NCBI GenBank assembly: GCA_031761405.1
Contig: JASEVX010000001.1
Coordinates: forward strand, 108,203,536 to 108,267,535
From: Serripes groenlandicus
Lineage: Eukaryota; Mollusca; Bivalvia; Cardiida; Cardiidae
DNA length: 64,000 nt
Direction: 5' to 3'
Shown: positions 9,991 to 19,663 of the stretch, piece after piece
Layout: every line of letters begins with the position of its first letter
How positions within the stretch are numbered: position 1 is the first letter of the stretch
Notes under the pieces: generated by a model
Told to the model about the DNA's origin: nothing
Database searches by the model: none
Seen by the model: only the letters and a program-made list of their open reading frames with translations
Translations under genes and position numbers: made by a program

Positions 9991-10541
9991 ACAAGATGTG
10001 TTTGTGAAACACTGATGCCCCCGAATGGCAACATCTAGGTCAAAGGTCAAGGTCGCAAGGTCAAAAATGTTGGTACTGACAGAAAGGTCATGTCACAAGG
10101 AATACACATGTGAAATATGGTAGCTGTACCTGTTATGGTTCAAAAGTAGTGGTCAAGGTTAAAGTTTTTTTCGAGAATGGCAACATCTAGGTCAAAGGTC
10201 AAGGTGAAATATTTTGGTACTGACAGAAAGGTCATGTCACAAGGAATACACATGTGAAATATGGTAGCCGTACCTGTTATGGTTCAAAAGTAATGGTCAA
10301 GGTTAAAGTTTTTTTCGAGAATGGCAACATCTAGGTCAAAGGTCAAGGTCGCAAGGTCAAAAATTTTGGTACTGACAGAAAGGTCATGTCACAAGGAATA
10401 CACATGTGAAATATAGTAGCCGTACCTGTTATGGTTCAAAAGTAGTGGTCAAGGTTAAAGGTGTTTTCGTGCAGACAGACGTGCAGACAGGCCAAAAACT
10501 AGATGCCCACCGAATCGGTGATTCCGGGGGCATAAAAATTA
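9991..10541 (+). mobile_element. ACAAGA-type element, three ~145-bp units
   Basis: The start ACAAGA is followed by hairpin GTGTTTGTGAAACAC and GATGCCCCCG. Three core units begin AATGGCAACATCTAGGTCAA at about 10024, 10176 and 10319. It ends CAGACAGACGTGCAGACAGG and the hairpin CCACCGAATCGGTGATTCCGG then GGGGCATAAAAA. Each unit holds AGGTCAAAGGTCA (10037-10049, 10189-10201, 10333-10345). It is non-coding and inserted in an M1 copy. Confidence 0.75.
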
Positions 10542-10795
10542 GGTTACAGATACACAAAAGTATGTCTAAATGAAATAATTGGGTTGATTAAATTTTAGCC
10601 AACAGTTATTGGGTTGATTAAATGTTAGCCAACAGTTGTTACAAGTGCAGTTAAGCTTGGACACAAAGCAGAGATTATGCTGTTACTCATAATGCTCTCT
10701 CAGACATTTTCAAGGAGCATCAAAAAGTCCAAGCTTTTTAATCTTTGGTTTTAATATGAATGTCAAACAAGTTTCCATAATTCGAAAATAATTTA

Positions 10796-10867
10796 AGCAT
10801 TTCCCACTTGTAGATGCATTCTTACACATCTACAATCTGCAAGCGTCTATATGAGGGAAAGGGTTAA
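10796..10867. mobile_element. M1 deletion derivative (~70 bp)
   Basis: Only the two outer ends remain: TTTCCCACTTGTAGATGCATTC and GCGTCTATATGAGGGAAAGGGTTAA. The whole hairpin and arms are gone. Confidence 0.65.
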
Positions 10868-10991
10868 AATGATGAAATTACCAGTATCATGCAAAGTATA
10901 TTATATATGAGCTCTTCTTCAATAAGTTGCTTTCTTAGAAATGGAACTCAACTTGAATTAACAGGTAAACATATTAGAAAGTATACAAGTG

Positions 10992-11220
10992 TTAACCCTT
11001 TCCCAGTGATAGACGCATTTTGATGCAATAGCAGCAGACGACTTTTGAAAACATTGTGTCCAAAGGTGACATTGCTTATGATGAGCAATTTCTCCTTTGG
11101 CCACAATGTTTTCAACTTTATTTAACAATTAAGCTATCTTTTATGGAGATTTTTAAGATTTATGTCACCATGTTTTCAAAGTCGTCTGCTGCAGATATGT
11201 TGTATGTGGTAAAGGGTTAA
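10992..11220 (-). mobile_element. M1 MITE, complete
   Basis: TTAA lies at 10992-10995 and 11217-11220. The hairpin AACATTGTGTCCAAAGGTG / CTCCTTTGGCCACAATG lies at about 11049-11110. A second, left-truncated copy follows with no gap. Confidence 0.88.
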
Positions 11221-11385
11221 AGCAGACGGCGTTTTGAAAACATAGTGACAAAAGAAGAAATTGCACAGAACGTGCAATTTCTCCTTTTGTCACAATGTTT
11301 TCCACTTTTAGTCATAGGTTATCCATCTGACAAAATATGTTCAAAGTCGTCTGCTGCAGATATGTTGTATGTGGTAAAGGGTTAA
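11221..11385 (-). mobile_element. M1 MITE lacking its left terminus, joined to the preceding copy
   Basis: It begins abruptly AGCAGACGGCGTTTTGAAAAC right after the TTAA of the preceding copy. It holds a full hairpin (GACAAAAGAAGAAATTGCAC...) and a normal right end at 11385. The same junction occurs at 16547-16562. Confidence 0.8.
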
Positions 11386-11570
11386 CCCTCAAATTCCCTG
11401 AAAAAGATGACTTGAAAACATTGAAAAGGAAAACATTTGCTCAAAATGACAGTTTCACTTTTTCCAATAATGTTTTGAACCTTGAGAAATGTTTCATTCT
11501 CCTCTACCAATTAAGGTTTTCGTAGAAAAATACTCATCTTAGAACTACAAAGTCTCTTGCTATCTGCAGC
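11386..11570. mobile_element. Decayed M1-like sequence
   Basis: CCCTCAAATTCCC, GACTTGAAAACATTG, GCTCAAAATGACAG and CCAATAATGTTTTGAAC follow the family order but are heavily diverged. Confidence 0.35.
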
Positions 11571-11948
11571 TAGGTTGAAGGAATTGGGGCGTAAGATATG
11601 AAAATACATTACATAAAGGAGTTGGTTAATGGGAAGATTTAGTGCTTTTTGTCTGATGGCATTATAATGGTTTCTAAGCATCAACTTAATCAACAGCTCT
11701 ACGGGCAATTTGTATGTAATAGTCTAAAGTGTAAATAAATACATTTGTGTGTAATATTATACATGAACATTTGAGTATGTTACAAACTCATTCACATGGG
11801 AAAGAAAATAATTCAGAATTCTTGAAGCTTAAAGACCTTTGATATGACTTGATTATTATGTAATTCTACATTCTGGTTGAGTTTTGATGAAATCTGTTTA
11901 TAAATACATACACTATTTTTGCAGTATGTCAGAAACTCTATGCACCTA
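11571..11948. other. No recognised feature
   Basis: AT-rich. A 65-codon minus frame (11511-11708) has no recognisable domain and overlaps decayed M1 sequence. I treat it as chance. Confidence 0.35.
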
Positions 11949-12107
11949 TTAACACTTTCCCACTTGCAACTAGTCTGCAGCAGACGACTTGAAAAACATC
12001 ATGGAATATGGAAAATCTTGATAAATCAAAGTATATATAATTATTGAATAGAATAAAAACATTTTGGCTTGCCACATTTCTTTCAAAAATTGTCTGCATG
12101 TAAAGCC
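11949..12107 (+). mobile_element. M1 MITE, right end cut by foldback elements
   Basis: TTAACACTTTCCCACTTGC and CTGCAGCAGACGAC open it. The arm reaches AATAGAATAAAAACATTTTGGC and AAATTGTCTGC, then the sequence becomes foreign at 12108. Confidence 0.65.
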
Positions 12108-12696
12108 TAAAGCCCACCTGACACTGGCACAAATTTTGCCACGCAATGCCAAGGCATGCCATTTCGGTGCTACGCAGCGAAGCGATGTTTGCGGCCTGTT
12201 TGCACACTGTACATGCATAAGTTATGCACTGTCTACACAATGCACGGCCAAAAATGGGCTGCATTGGCACACATTGACAAGCAATGGCACTACTTGTTTA
12301 CGCATTAGGTAAGTACCATACCGCATTGTCCCGCAGTGTCACCTGCGTAAAGTCGTCGGAGCAATTTTTGGTCATGGTTTGTCCCGCTTGGCGGCACGAT
12401 ATAAATATAGCGTGTAGTTTCACACCTAACTTCATTCCTCGACCCGCTGTGAACGATTGCACGCAATGACACGCACCGTCGGCAGTGTTCGCACGGCGTT
12501 CTCGCAGTGTTCTTGCGTGGTTCATGCAAGTGGTGCGCATGGTACGAAAATTGATGCGTGCCGAATTTTGGAAGATTTTAAAATTCTCTCTACAACATGG
12601 CACGCAGCCCCGCACCCTTCACACATTTCTCACGCTCGTTCACAAAGTGCATGGCATTGCGGGGACAAAGTTTGTGCCAGTGTCAGGGTGGCTTTA
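12108..12696. mobile_element. Foldback/TIR element, GC-richer
   Basis: The left end TAAAGCCCACCTGACACTGG is mirrored by the complement of 12654-12696; the ends pair over about 43 bp with few mismatches. The interior is rich in GCATTGC/GCAATGCC-type words and clearly less AT-rich than the flanks. Frames of 60-110 codons occur on both strands, overlap each other and show no domain, so I take them as repeat artefacts. No transposase is seen; this is a non-autonomous element of unknown superfamily. Confidence 0.7.
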
Positions 12697-12974
12697 TTCT
12701 CATTATTGTCCCAAAGTGCCCAAGGTTTAGAAGTCGGATCTTCCTGTCTGATCCCGGATTACCCAGGCAAGTTCCTGGTTTGGCACTGTACATTTATGTT
12801 TACCCGCTGGCATGTTTCCCGAACCATCTACCAGATCGAGCCGGAACAATTAACAGGGTTCATTATGGATTAACCCGAAATTCTACAGTGCTGCTGCAGT
12901 TGTCTTCCCGTTTTTCTTCCGAACCATCATCCGGGATGTATCAGGGTGCCAATCCGGGACAATGAGAATGGGGC
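12690..12974. mobile_element. Second foldback element abutting the first
   Basis: GGCTTTATTCTCATTATTGTCCC at the left (spread over 12690-12712) matches the complement of GGGACAATGAGAATGGGGC at the right end. Inner words CCCGAACCATCTACC and CCGAACCATCATCC, and GATCCCGGATTA and CATCCGGGATG, echo each other. It ends at the next M1 TTAA (12975). Confidence 0.55.
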
Positions 12975-13200
12975 TTAACCCTTTCCCACATACAACTTAT
13001 TTGCAGCAGACGACTTTGAACATATTTTGTCAAAAAATGGAAAATCTCTATAATTGAATGGATAACCAATGACTATAAGTGGAAAACATTGTGGACAAAG
13101 GTGAAATTGCTCATGAGCAATTTCACCTTTGTCCACAATGTTTTCAAAAGTCGTCTGCTGCTATTGCGTTAAAATGCGTCTGCAGGTGGGAAAGGGTTAA
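12975..13200 (+). mobile_element. M1 MITE with a perfect 64-nt palindrome
   Basis: TTAA lies at 12975-12978 and 13197-13200. The hairpin at 13082-13145 is a mismatch-free, loopless 64-nt palindrome (GTGGACAAAGGTGAAATTGC and its complement meet at GCTCATGAGC). Right-end block AATGCGTCTGCAGGTGGG. Confidence 0.92.
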
Positions 13201-13575
13201 AGAATGATATACCCTATAAAAAATAAACCCATCAATCGTTACAAAGGAGAAATTGTTAATGTTGATACATCTTGTCATAAAATTCAATATAAAGGCAACA
13301 TAATTTGAATAGCATTAATTTTGTAAACTATGGAAGAATGATTTATCCGATTTATTTCTCTAAAATGGCTTTCGTGTATGTTTAAATGTCATAATGTACA
13401 ATGAGCAAAGCAAAGAAATTTATAAATATGAAACAAACCAGCCAGCATATTCACACACCAAACCAAATTTTGACTAAGTTTTAAAATGATATCTTGACAA
13501 ATCATTTATTTGTTGATATTCAGACAGTCTGTCTAATTTCACTGTTGAAAGAACTCATTATAATGTTTTGTTTAT
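13201..13575. other. No recognised feature
   Basis: AT-rich. ACACACCAAACCAAATTTT near 13453 partly resembles the CCCAAACCAAAA ends at 1408, probably by chance. A short GTTACAAAGGAGAAATTG patch at about 13238 echoes M1. Confidence 0.3.
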
Positions 13576-13765
13576 TTAACCCCAATTCCACATGCAGACA
13601 CATTCTGACCCATTTGCAGCAGACAACTTTTAAAATGAGCAATTTCCACTTTGGCTCATATATATTTTCACTTCTTTTCAATAATTACACTTTCAATACA
13701 AAATGTTTTGTTTGCATGTTTTTAAAGTCCTCTGCTGCAGATTTGTTGTATGTTGGAAAGGGTAA
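13576..13765 (-). mobile_element. M1 MITE with shortened hairpin
   Basis: TTAACCCCAATTCCACATGCAG opens it and CTGCTGCAGATTTGTTGTATG lies near the right end. One hairpin arm is deleted. Confidence 0.7.
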
Positions 13766-14388
13766 ACTCTTTTCAGCTATTCAAAAAATGGGAGAAAACA
13801 GAGGACTAACAAACAGCTATAAACAATATTCTTTGGTTGCTTGATTGAAAAAAATAAATGGATGACAAACTGCTAAAATATTTTCTTTATTTCCAATTTT
13901 CCAATGTCATTTTCATTGTGCAATGATCAGACGTGTTTCATCATAAGTTTACAGAATGATGATGTACAATGTGGTATAGCAAGGAAAAGGTAGTGGTCAA
14001 GATCTATTTTGTTCCAAACAAAGGCCAGTGAATGACCACACCAGTTGATTTAGATAGATCAAAAAGATAACTTTATTATCTTCATTCATCCCTCCCATTT
14101 GCATATTAAGTGCATCTAAAATCTTTAACAAAATATTGTTATTTTGGGGGGTATATAATGAATAAAACACAATTATTATCTTAAATCAAAAAATCTTTTG
14201 TGTAGGGATAAAACACCACTGCATTAATGCCCCAAGCAATTGGATATCAGAGACTTTAACAAAATGGTTGGATTGCCTTTTCATGATATTTTGAGTAGCA
14301 TGTTTAACTTTCGGCTTAGTCTTTTTATTTATATAACATCAATTGTGAAGAAGGTTCTCACATCTCCCTCATACACAGTGTCACTGAA
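13766..14388. other. No recognised feature
   Basis: AT-rich DNA with no repeat shared with the rest of the window. The 81-codon plus frame at 14240-14485 runs into a SINE and is not credible. Confidence 0.35.
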
Positions 14389-14625
14389 TTGGTGGTGTAG
14401 TGGTAGAGCATTTGCCTTGGTTGTGGGAGGTCACACTCTGGTTCAATCACCAGCCAAGTCATACCAAAGACTTTTAAAATGGTAGTAATGGCTTACCCTC
14501 CCTTGGAGCTCAGGATAGTGGGGTTAGCATTCCAACAGACCTACTGTGTCCGGATAAATAGACAAGTAGTAACTTACCCAGGTAAAGCCTGATTTTTTTT
14601 TTTAAAGCAATGTAAAACAAATACA
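14389..14625 (+). mobile_element. tRNA-derived SINE, third family
   Basis: AATTGGTGGTGTAGTGGTAGAG (spread over 14389-14410) is the A-box region and CTGGTTCAATCACC the weak B box. CAAGTCATACCAAAGAC and AAAATGGTAGTAATGGC match the 7432 copy. The tail is CCAGGTAAAGCCTG with a T run. Confidence 0.7.
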
Positions 14626-14687
14626 AACAATTAGTCCCATTGTGTCCCTTAATCAGTAATTAGACAACAAACGTGCGACAGTAAAAT

Positions 14688-15027
14688 ACAAGAGCTCAGC
14701 AGAGCGAACACCAACATTCGTCTGGGTTTTTTTCTAAGTTGAAAACGGGGCACTTCTGAATAATTATTAAAGCCAGAGTTATGTGACTTGAATAGAAATG
14801 TGTATTGTTCCTAGAAACATATGTACCAAGTTTCATTTGAAAATGTTGAGTTTTTGAGTTATGCCTTAATTGGGCAAGATTAAATGGTTGTATGAATTTT
14901 TAAGTCCAAAAAGGGTCATAACTGAATAATTATCAAGCCAGAGTTATGTGACTTGGTATAGACATGTGTATTTTTCTATCACAATAAACCAACTTTTATT
15001 CTTTGAAAAAAAAAAGATGAGCTAAAA
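14688..15027 (+). mobile_element. ACAAGA-type element
   Basis: ACAAGAGCTCAGCAGAGCGAAC opens it (start and hairpin), followed by CACCAACATTCGTCTGG. Two related ~120-bp units contain AAGCCAGAGTTATGTGACTTG (near 14770 and 14935). It ends GATGAGCTAAAAA. A sister copy lies at 22524. Confidence 0.65.
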
Positions 15028-15030
15028 ATC

Positions 15031-15435
15031 TATCAACAATTAAACATTGCTCAGAGCTGAATTCAACTACTATTTTCTATGAAAACAGTTGGATAGATAA
15101 GTAAGTGTCTGTCAAAAAGACTTGTCCATAATTTCAACTCTATTCAATATTTATTCATTAATTTGTAGAGAGTTTCCAAATTTTTATTTTATTTTTTCAT
15201 GAAAATCAACAAAGTGGCATTTGCGACAGGCATAGATCCAGATTGATCTACATATTGATGGCTTCATGTAAAATGGTTGTAACTAGTAATTAATCCAGTG
15301 TAGTTAAACTGTTGTGCATGCTGCCCACATATATGTGAACTAAAACTGCACTGCTTTGATAAAGGTTTCCAAGAAATTTCTGCTAAATTTAACATTGTAC
15401 ATCACTAATCAGAGAGCATTCTCCCACTGCCACAA
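15031..15435. other. No recognised feature
   Basis: AT-rich. A few M1-like words (CAACTCTATTCAATATTTATTC near 15139) suggest very old M1 remains. Nothing else is seen. Confidence 0.3.
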
Positions 15436-15657
15436 TATTTCCACCTACATACGTATTTTGACCCATGTGCAGCAGACAACTTTTGAACACATCGTGACAA
15501 AAGGAGAAATTGCTCAAAACAAGCGATTTCTCCTTTTGCCACAAGGTTTTCAACTTTTTCAGTTATCACACCTACAATTATAGAGATTTTCCATATTATT
15601 TAGTAGACATTTTCAAAGTCATCTGCTGCAGATTTGCTGTATGTGGGAAAGGGTTAA
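15436..15657 (-). mobile_element. M1 MITE
   Basis: The left terminus is worn (TTTCCACCTACATACG). The hairpin GACAAAAGGAGAAATTGCTC / GCGATTTCTCCTTTTGCCAC lies at about 15495-15541. The right terminus GTGGGAAAGGGTTAA is intact. Confidence 0.8.
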
Positions 15658-15877
15658 AAAAAATCATTTTCAGAATTTATGCCTAGATGTTTTCAAAATG
15701 TGTCTTCACTAAAGCAAGGGTTAAAAAGATTATTGTTACAGAGGAATAACCAAGCAAGCAGACAGGATGTTGCAAAAAGATTGAGAAAATCTGTCACAAT
15801 CATACCCCTAATCAGAGACCTTAAATTGCCTTTTTTCTCATTGTTTCTTAGGATGATGTTACTGCTAGAGTGCTGAT

Positions 15878-16107
15878 TTAACCCTTTTCCTCATACAACA
15901 ATTCTGCAGCAGACGACTTTGAACGTACTTTGTCAAAACATAGAAAATCTCCATAATTGAATGGATAACCTATGACAAAAAGTGGAAAACATTGTGGCAA
16001 AAGGAGAAATTACACGTTTTGTGCAATTTCTTCTTTTGTCACTATGTTTTCAAAAAGCCGTCTGCTGCAGAGGCGTCAGAAAGCGTCTATATGAGAGAAA
16101 GGGATAA
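15878..16107 (+). mobile_element. M1 MITE, young subfamily
   Basis: TTAACCCTTTTCCTCATACAAC to TATGAGAGAAAGGGATAA, 230 bp. It belongs to the subfamily whose hairpin apex reads TTGCACGTTTTGTGCAA. The frame through the hairpin is open (PSAAEASESVYMRER), as in other young copies. Confidence 0.88.
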
Positions 16108-16239
16108 CAGAAATAAAATATGTTTTAATTACAAAAGAATAAGATTTCTGTCTGCAGCCAGTACACAACAGGTCAAGTGTTACTGCATGCAACCAATTGT
16201 ATTTAGGATCATGTTTAGATAACAGGCATATTTCATGAT

Positions 16240-16325
16240 CTAAAACCCTTATTTGACCTCCATGACCTATGTTGTAGGTACTCAAAAGCATCGTATCAGT
16301 GAGCCATTCTCTTGAATACCAGCAA
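16240..16325. mobile_element. M2 hairpin element, decayed
   Basis: CCCTTATTTGACCTCCATGACC, GTTGTAGGTACTCAAAAGCATCG, GAGCCATTCTCTTGAATACC and AGCAACAAAGG follow the M2 order seen intact at 25670 and 27707. Confidence 0.5.
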
Positions 16326-16332
16326 CAAAGGT

Positions 16333-16550
16333 TTAACTCTTTCCCACTTACAGATACATTTTGACGCATCTGCAGAAGACAACTTTTGAAAACATTGCAA
16401 AAGGCGAAATTGCTCATAATTTTTCCTTTTACCACAATGTTTTACACTTTTTGTCATAGGATTCCATTCAATTATGGAGATTTTCTATGTTTTGACAAAA
16501 TACTCTCAAAGTCGTCTGCTGCAGAATTGTCGTATGAGGGAAAGGGTTAA
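16333..16550 (-). mobile_element. M1 MITE
   Basis: TTAACTCTTTCCCACTTACAG opens it, with a partly deleted hairpin near 16396-16440. The arm TTCAATTATGGAGATTTTC and terminus TATGAGGGAAAGGGTTAA are intact. Confidence 0.82.
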
Positions 16551-16691
16551 AGCAGACGGCGTTTTGAAAACATAGTGACAAAAGAAGAAATTGCACAAAA
16601 CGTGCAATTTCTCCTTTTGCCACAATGTTTTCCACTTTTAGTCATAGGTTATCCATTAATTGCAGATTTGTTGTATCAGGGAAAGGTTTAA
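16551..16691 (-). mobile_element. M1 MITE lacking its left terminus, joined to the preceding copy
   Basis: It begins AGCAGACGGCGTTTTGAAAAC exactly as at 11221, with the GCACAAAACGTGC apex, and ends TCAGGGAAAGGTTTAA. The shared junction implies that the dimer moved or was copied as one unit. Confidence 0.78.
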
Positions 16692-16989
16692 ATGAAAAAG
16701 ACAAGATAATTTGTGGGGAGAAATGATTTTACTCTTCCTTGTCTAGGCCTCTGTAGGGTTGAGTCCCATCAGTCCAAAAGGGATGTTGCGGAGCCTAGCC
16801 CTGTGTTGGCACCATATAATTATATTGGTTGAAAGAATTGGGCCACAATTCCAGTGTTTGTTCTGAATTACAAATATTGCTTTACTAAGTGTAGGAAAGC
16901 AGTGAAGCGTAGTTTGGTTAGAATTTGCATGGATGAACCTGAGTCTTCACTGTTCCATGCACGTTTTTCTAGATCCAGCGCGATACATG
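16692..16989. other. No recognised feature
   Basis: Slightly GC-richer patch (GGATGTTGCGGAGCCTAGCC near 16781) without a long frame or repeat partner in the window. An M1 right-arm remnant follows at about 16990-17091. Confidence 0.3.
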
Positions 16990-17278
16990 CCCTTTTTCTC
17001 CAATTTCTCCTTTTGCCTCAATAATGTTTGTTTGGTACATAATAGTTTCAAAGTTGTCTGCTGCAGTTTTGTTGTTTGTGGGAATGGGCTTATCATTCCT
17101 AATAAAGACTAGTTGTATGCCTCTGAAGGTAACAGTATAAAACAGAGAAATTGCACAAAAATGGTTGTTTCTCATAATATTATGAATAGAAGAAGTCTTA
17201 TAGAAACAGCATATCTGGTTGCACTGAAATTGAAATTTCTGATTTTGCCACAATGTTTTCAAAAGTGTGAAAAAGGTT

Positions 17279-17997
17279 ATTTATAAAAAGATGTAGCAAT
17301 TACAATTATAAATTACCTCTCTTATCTGCGATTGCCTGCAGTAGTATTATTGAACGTTTCAATAGGTTCATAAGGCAAAGGGATTCCAGAGATAAATTAT
17401 CAGCAATTATCTGATTTGCACAAAAACAGGAAATTCAAAGATCATGTTCTATCCATCCATTCTATCTCAGGTAATGCCTTATCTTACATAACACAATCAT
17501 GCCGGAATTTCAACTGAACTCTTCACTAAGGAGTTTTCTCTGCTCATACAAATTACAGGAAACTTTGCTGTATAGGCAAGTTGAAAATTATGCAATTTCT
17601 ATCGACAGTCATATTGAGGACTTCGTCTAGAGTTGCCTGACCCTAAAATGTAAACACCATTGTGCCGCCCGCCCCCTGTGGACATGGTGTAACAAGCCAA
17701 CAAAATATTGAGAAACAACCTTTTTGTGGACCAAACTCAGTTTAACCTTTCAAATTCCAGCATAGTTTGCTTCATTATTGATTTCAAACATTAAGTTGTA
17801 TTGGTACACTTTAAAGAGGTCACAAAAATCAATTATATATTTACTAATTTACTTATTTACTATATAAGCGAAATGGATATGTTATGGTAGCTAGGTGACC
17901 AATCTAGTTGTCATTGTTGGTTCATGCCGGACATACTAATTTACTGCAGTATAAACCCTGGGTACCTGAGACTACATGCAAGGAGGCTATATAGGAG
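17279..17997. other. Mostly featureless; weak exon-like patch
   Basis: TTGCCTGCAG near 17340 followed by about 130 bp and CTCAGGTAATG near 17470 looks like an acceptor/donor pair. All three frames between them contain stops, so I do not call an exon. The rest shows nothing. Confidence 0.25.
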
Positions 17998-18150
17998 CGG
18001 CAGATGACTTTTGAAAACATCATGACAAAAGGAGAAATTGCTCAAACCTTTTTCAGTAATTTTACCTACAATTATAGATATTTTCCGTATTTCTGAGTAG
18101 ACATTTTCAAAGTCGTCTGCTTCAGATTTGCTGTATGTGAGAAAGGGTTA
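17998..18150 (-). mobile_element. M1 MITE, left end and half hairpin lost
   Basis: GCAGATGACTTTTGAAAACATC and GACAAAAGGAGAAATTGCTC are followed directly by the arm TTTTTCAGTAATTTTACC. The right end is GTGAGAAAGGGTTA. Confidence 0.65.
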
Positions 18151-18285
18151 GGGCTCATCTGTTTCTCATTGTACAGTGATCACAGAACTCTGGACTTTCT
18201 TTTCACTACCAGTGCTGACCTAAAGCAACAATTCTTGTGCAAGCATTATAAATTTGAAGACTTGTACAGATAAGAAAGAATATTT

Positions 18286-18515
18286 TTAACCCTTTCCCTC
18301 ATACGATAATTCTGCAGCAGACGACTTTGAACATATTTTGTCAAAAAATAGAAAATCTCCATAATTGAATGGATAACCTATGACAAAAAGTGGAAAATAT
18401 TGTGGCAAAAGGAGAAATTGCACGTTTTGTGCAATTTCTTCTTTTGTCACTATGTTTTAAAAAAGCCGTCTGCTGCAGAGGCGTCAGAAAGCGTCTATAT
18501 GAGGGAAAGGGTTAA
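18286..18515 (+). mobile_element. M1 MITE, young subfamily, complete
   Basis: 230 bp with TTAA at both ends, GCACGTTTTGTGC apex and the GAGGCGTCAGAAAGCGTC block. It is among the copies closest to the consensus. Confidence 0.92.
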
Positions 18516-18538
18516 GAAGACCATGTGTCATAATTGTC

Positions 18539-18758
18539 TTAACCCTTTCCCACATATGACAATTCTGCAGCAGACGACTGAAATTGAACATATTTTGTCA
18601 CAATATAGAATATGGCTAACCTATGACTAAAAGTGGAAAACATTGTGGCAAAAGGAGAAATTGCTCGTTTTGAGCAATTTCTTCCTTTGTCACTATGTTT
18701 TCAAAAAGCTGTCTGCTGCAGAGGCGTCAGAAAGCGTCTAGATGAGGGAGAGGGTTAA
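18539..18758 (+). mobile_element. M1 MITE, complete
   Basis: TTAA lies at 18539 and 18755. The apex is GCTCGTTTTGAGC and part of the left arm is deleted. It is the second of three copies in the same orientation within 700 bp. Confidence 0.9.
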
Positions 18759-18767
18759 CCATTGACA

Positions 18768-18975
18768 TTAACCCTTTCCCACATACAATAAATCTGCAGC
18801 AGATGACATAACATATGGAAAATCACTATAATTGAAAGTGTTATTTAAAATTACTCAATAGTAAGCATTGTGGCAACAGGAGAAATTGCTCATGATGAGT
18901 AATTTTTCCGCTTGCCAAAATGTTTTTATAGGTTGTCCACTGCAGATGCATAAAATAAAAATGCATGTGGAAATG
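18768..18975 (+). mobile_element. M1 MITE, older copy
   Basis: TTAACCCTTTCCCACATACAAT and CTGCAGCAGATGAC open it. The hairpin is imperfect. The right end has decayed to GCATGTGGAAATGG. Confidence 0.75.
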
Positions 18976-19011
18976 GATTTGCATATCTGGAGGTTAAGGA
19001 TATTAAGTTCC

Positions 19012-19223
19012 CTTTAGCCCTTTCTCCTGAAACAAACTACTTTTGATGCCTCTATGGCAGACATTAAATTTAGAATATGTTTTGTGAAAAAGTCTGATTG
19101 TTTCTTTTTCCTTTTTCCATATATCTGCAATTCTAAAATTAAACTCAAAATTTCAAGATTTTAATGCTGCTCACCGTAGACTTGGTGTTCACAGACCAGA
19201 CTACTCTTAGAATAGGAAAGGGC
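19012..19223. mobile_element. M1 MITE, strongly decayed
   Basis: TTTAGCCCTTTCTCCTGAAAC at the left and AGAATAGGAAAGGGC at the right are recognisable. It abuts the next copy at a shared CTAA. Confidence 0.45.
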
Positions 19224-19450
19224 TAACCCTTTCCCACATACAGACGCTTTCTGGCGCCTCTGCAGCAGTTGACTTTGAAATCATTGTGGCAAATGGTGAA
19301 ATTGCTCATTATAATGAGCAACTTCTCTATTTGCAACAATGTGTTCAACTTTATTCAATAGTTTCTTTCATTTTGAGAGAAATTCCATAATTCTCCTATA
19401 TGTTTTCAAAGGCCTCCGCTGCAGATTTGTTGCATGTGGGAAAGGGTTGA
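19224..19450 (-). mobile_element. M1 MITE, complete
   Basis: CTAACCCTTTCCCACATACAG to ATGTGGGAAAGGGTTGA. The hairpin CATTGTGGCAAATGG... has apex CATTATAATG. Confidence 0.82.
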
Positions 19451-19663
19451 AGGCAAGCACTGAGCTGAAAATTAATGCATTCAAACTCATGTGCATGAAG
19501 ACATATTAATTACAAGATGCAGACTATAAACTGACACACAAAGGGAAGTTTTTGTAATGTCTGCACATACCCATATTTGATCTCATCTTCCATAAAAACT
19601 CCATCTTATCTGATGGACTAGCCATGGACTGACTGAAGAGGTTTTGTGGATAGATATTTTTGG

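Noticed and set aside
12457..12873. 138-, 122- and 105-codon overlapping frames in the GC-richer segment
   Set aside because: Frames on both strands overlap inside two inverted-repeat elements. Fewer stops are expected at higher GC, and no family motif is visible.
15992..16110. Recurrent open frame WQKEKLHVLCNFFF... PSAAEASESVYMRER in several places
   Set aside because: It is the hairpin and right arm of young M1 copies (15992, 18400, 46200, 53753, complement at 60400). It lacks an ATG in most copies, is interrupted in older ones, and its palindromic coding is explained by the DNA structure.
17340..17475. Exon-like segment between CTGCAG and CAG/GTAATG
   Set aside because: Stops occur in all three frames; the acceptor CTGCAG is also a common word of M1.
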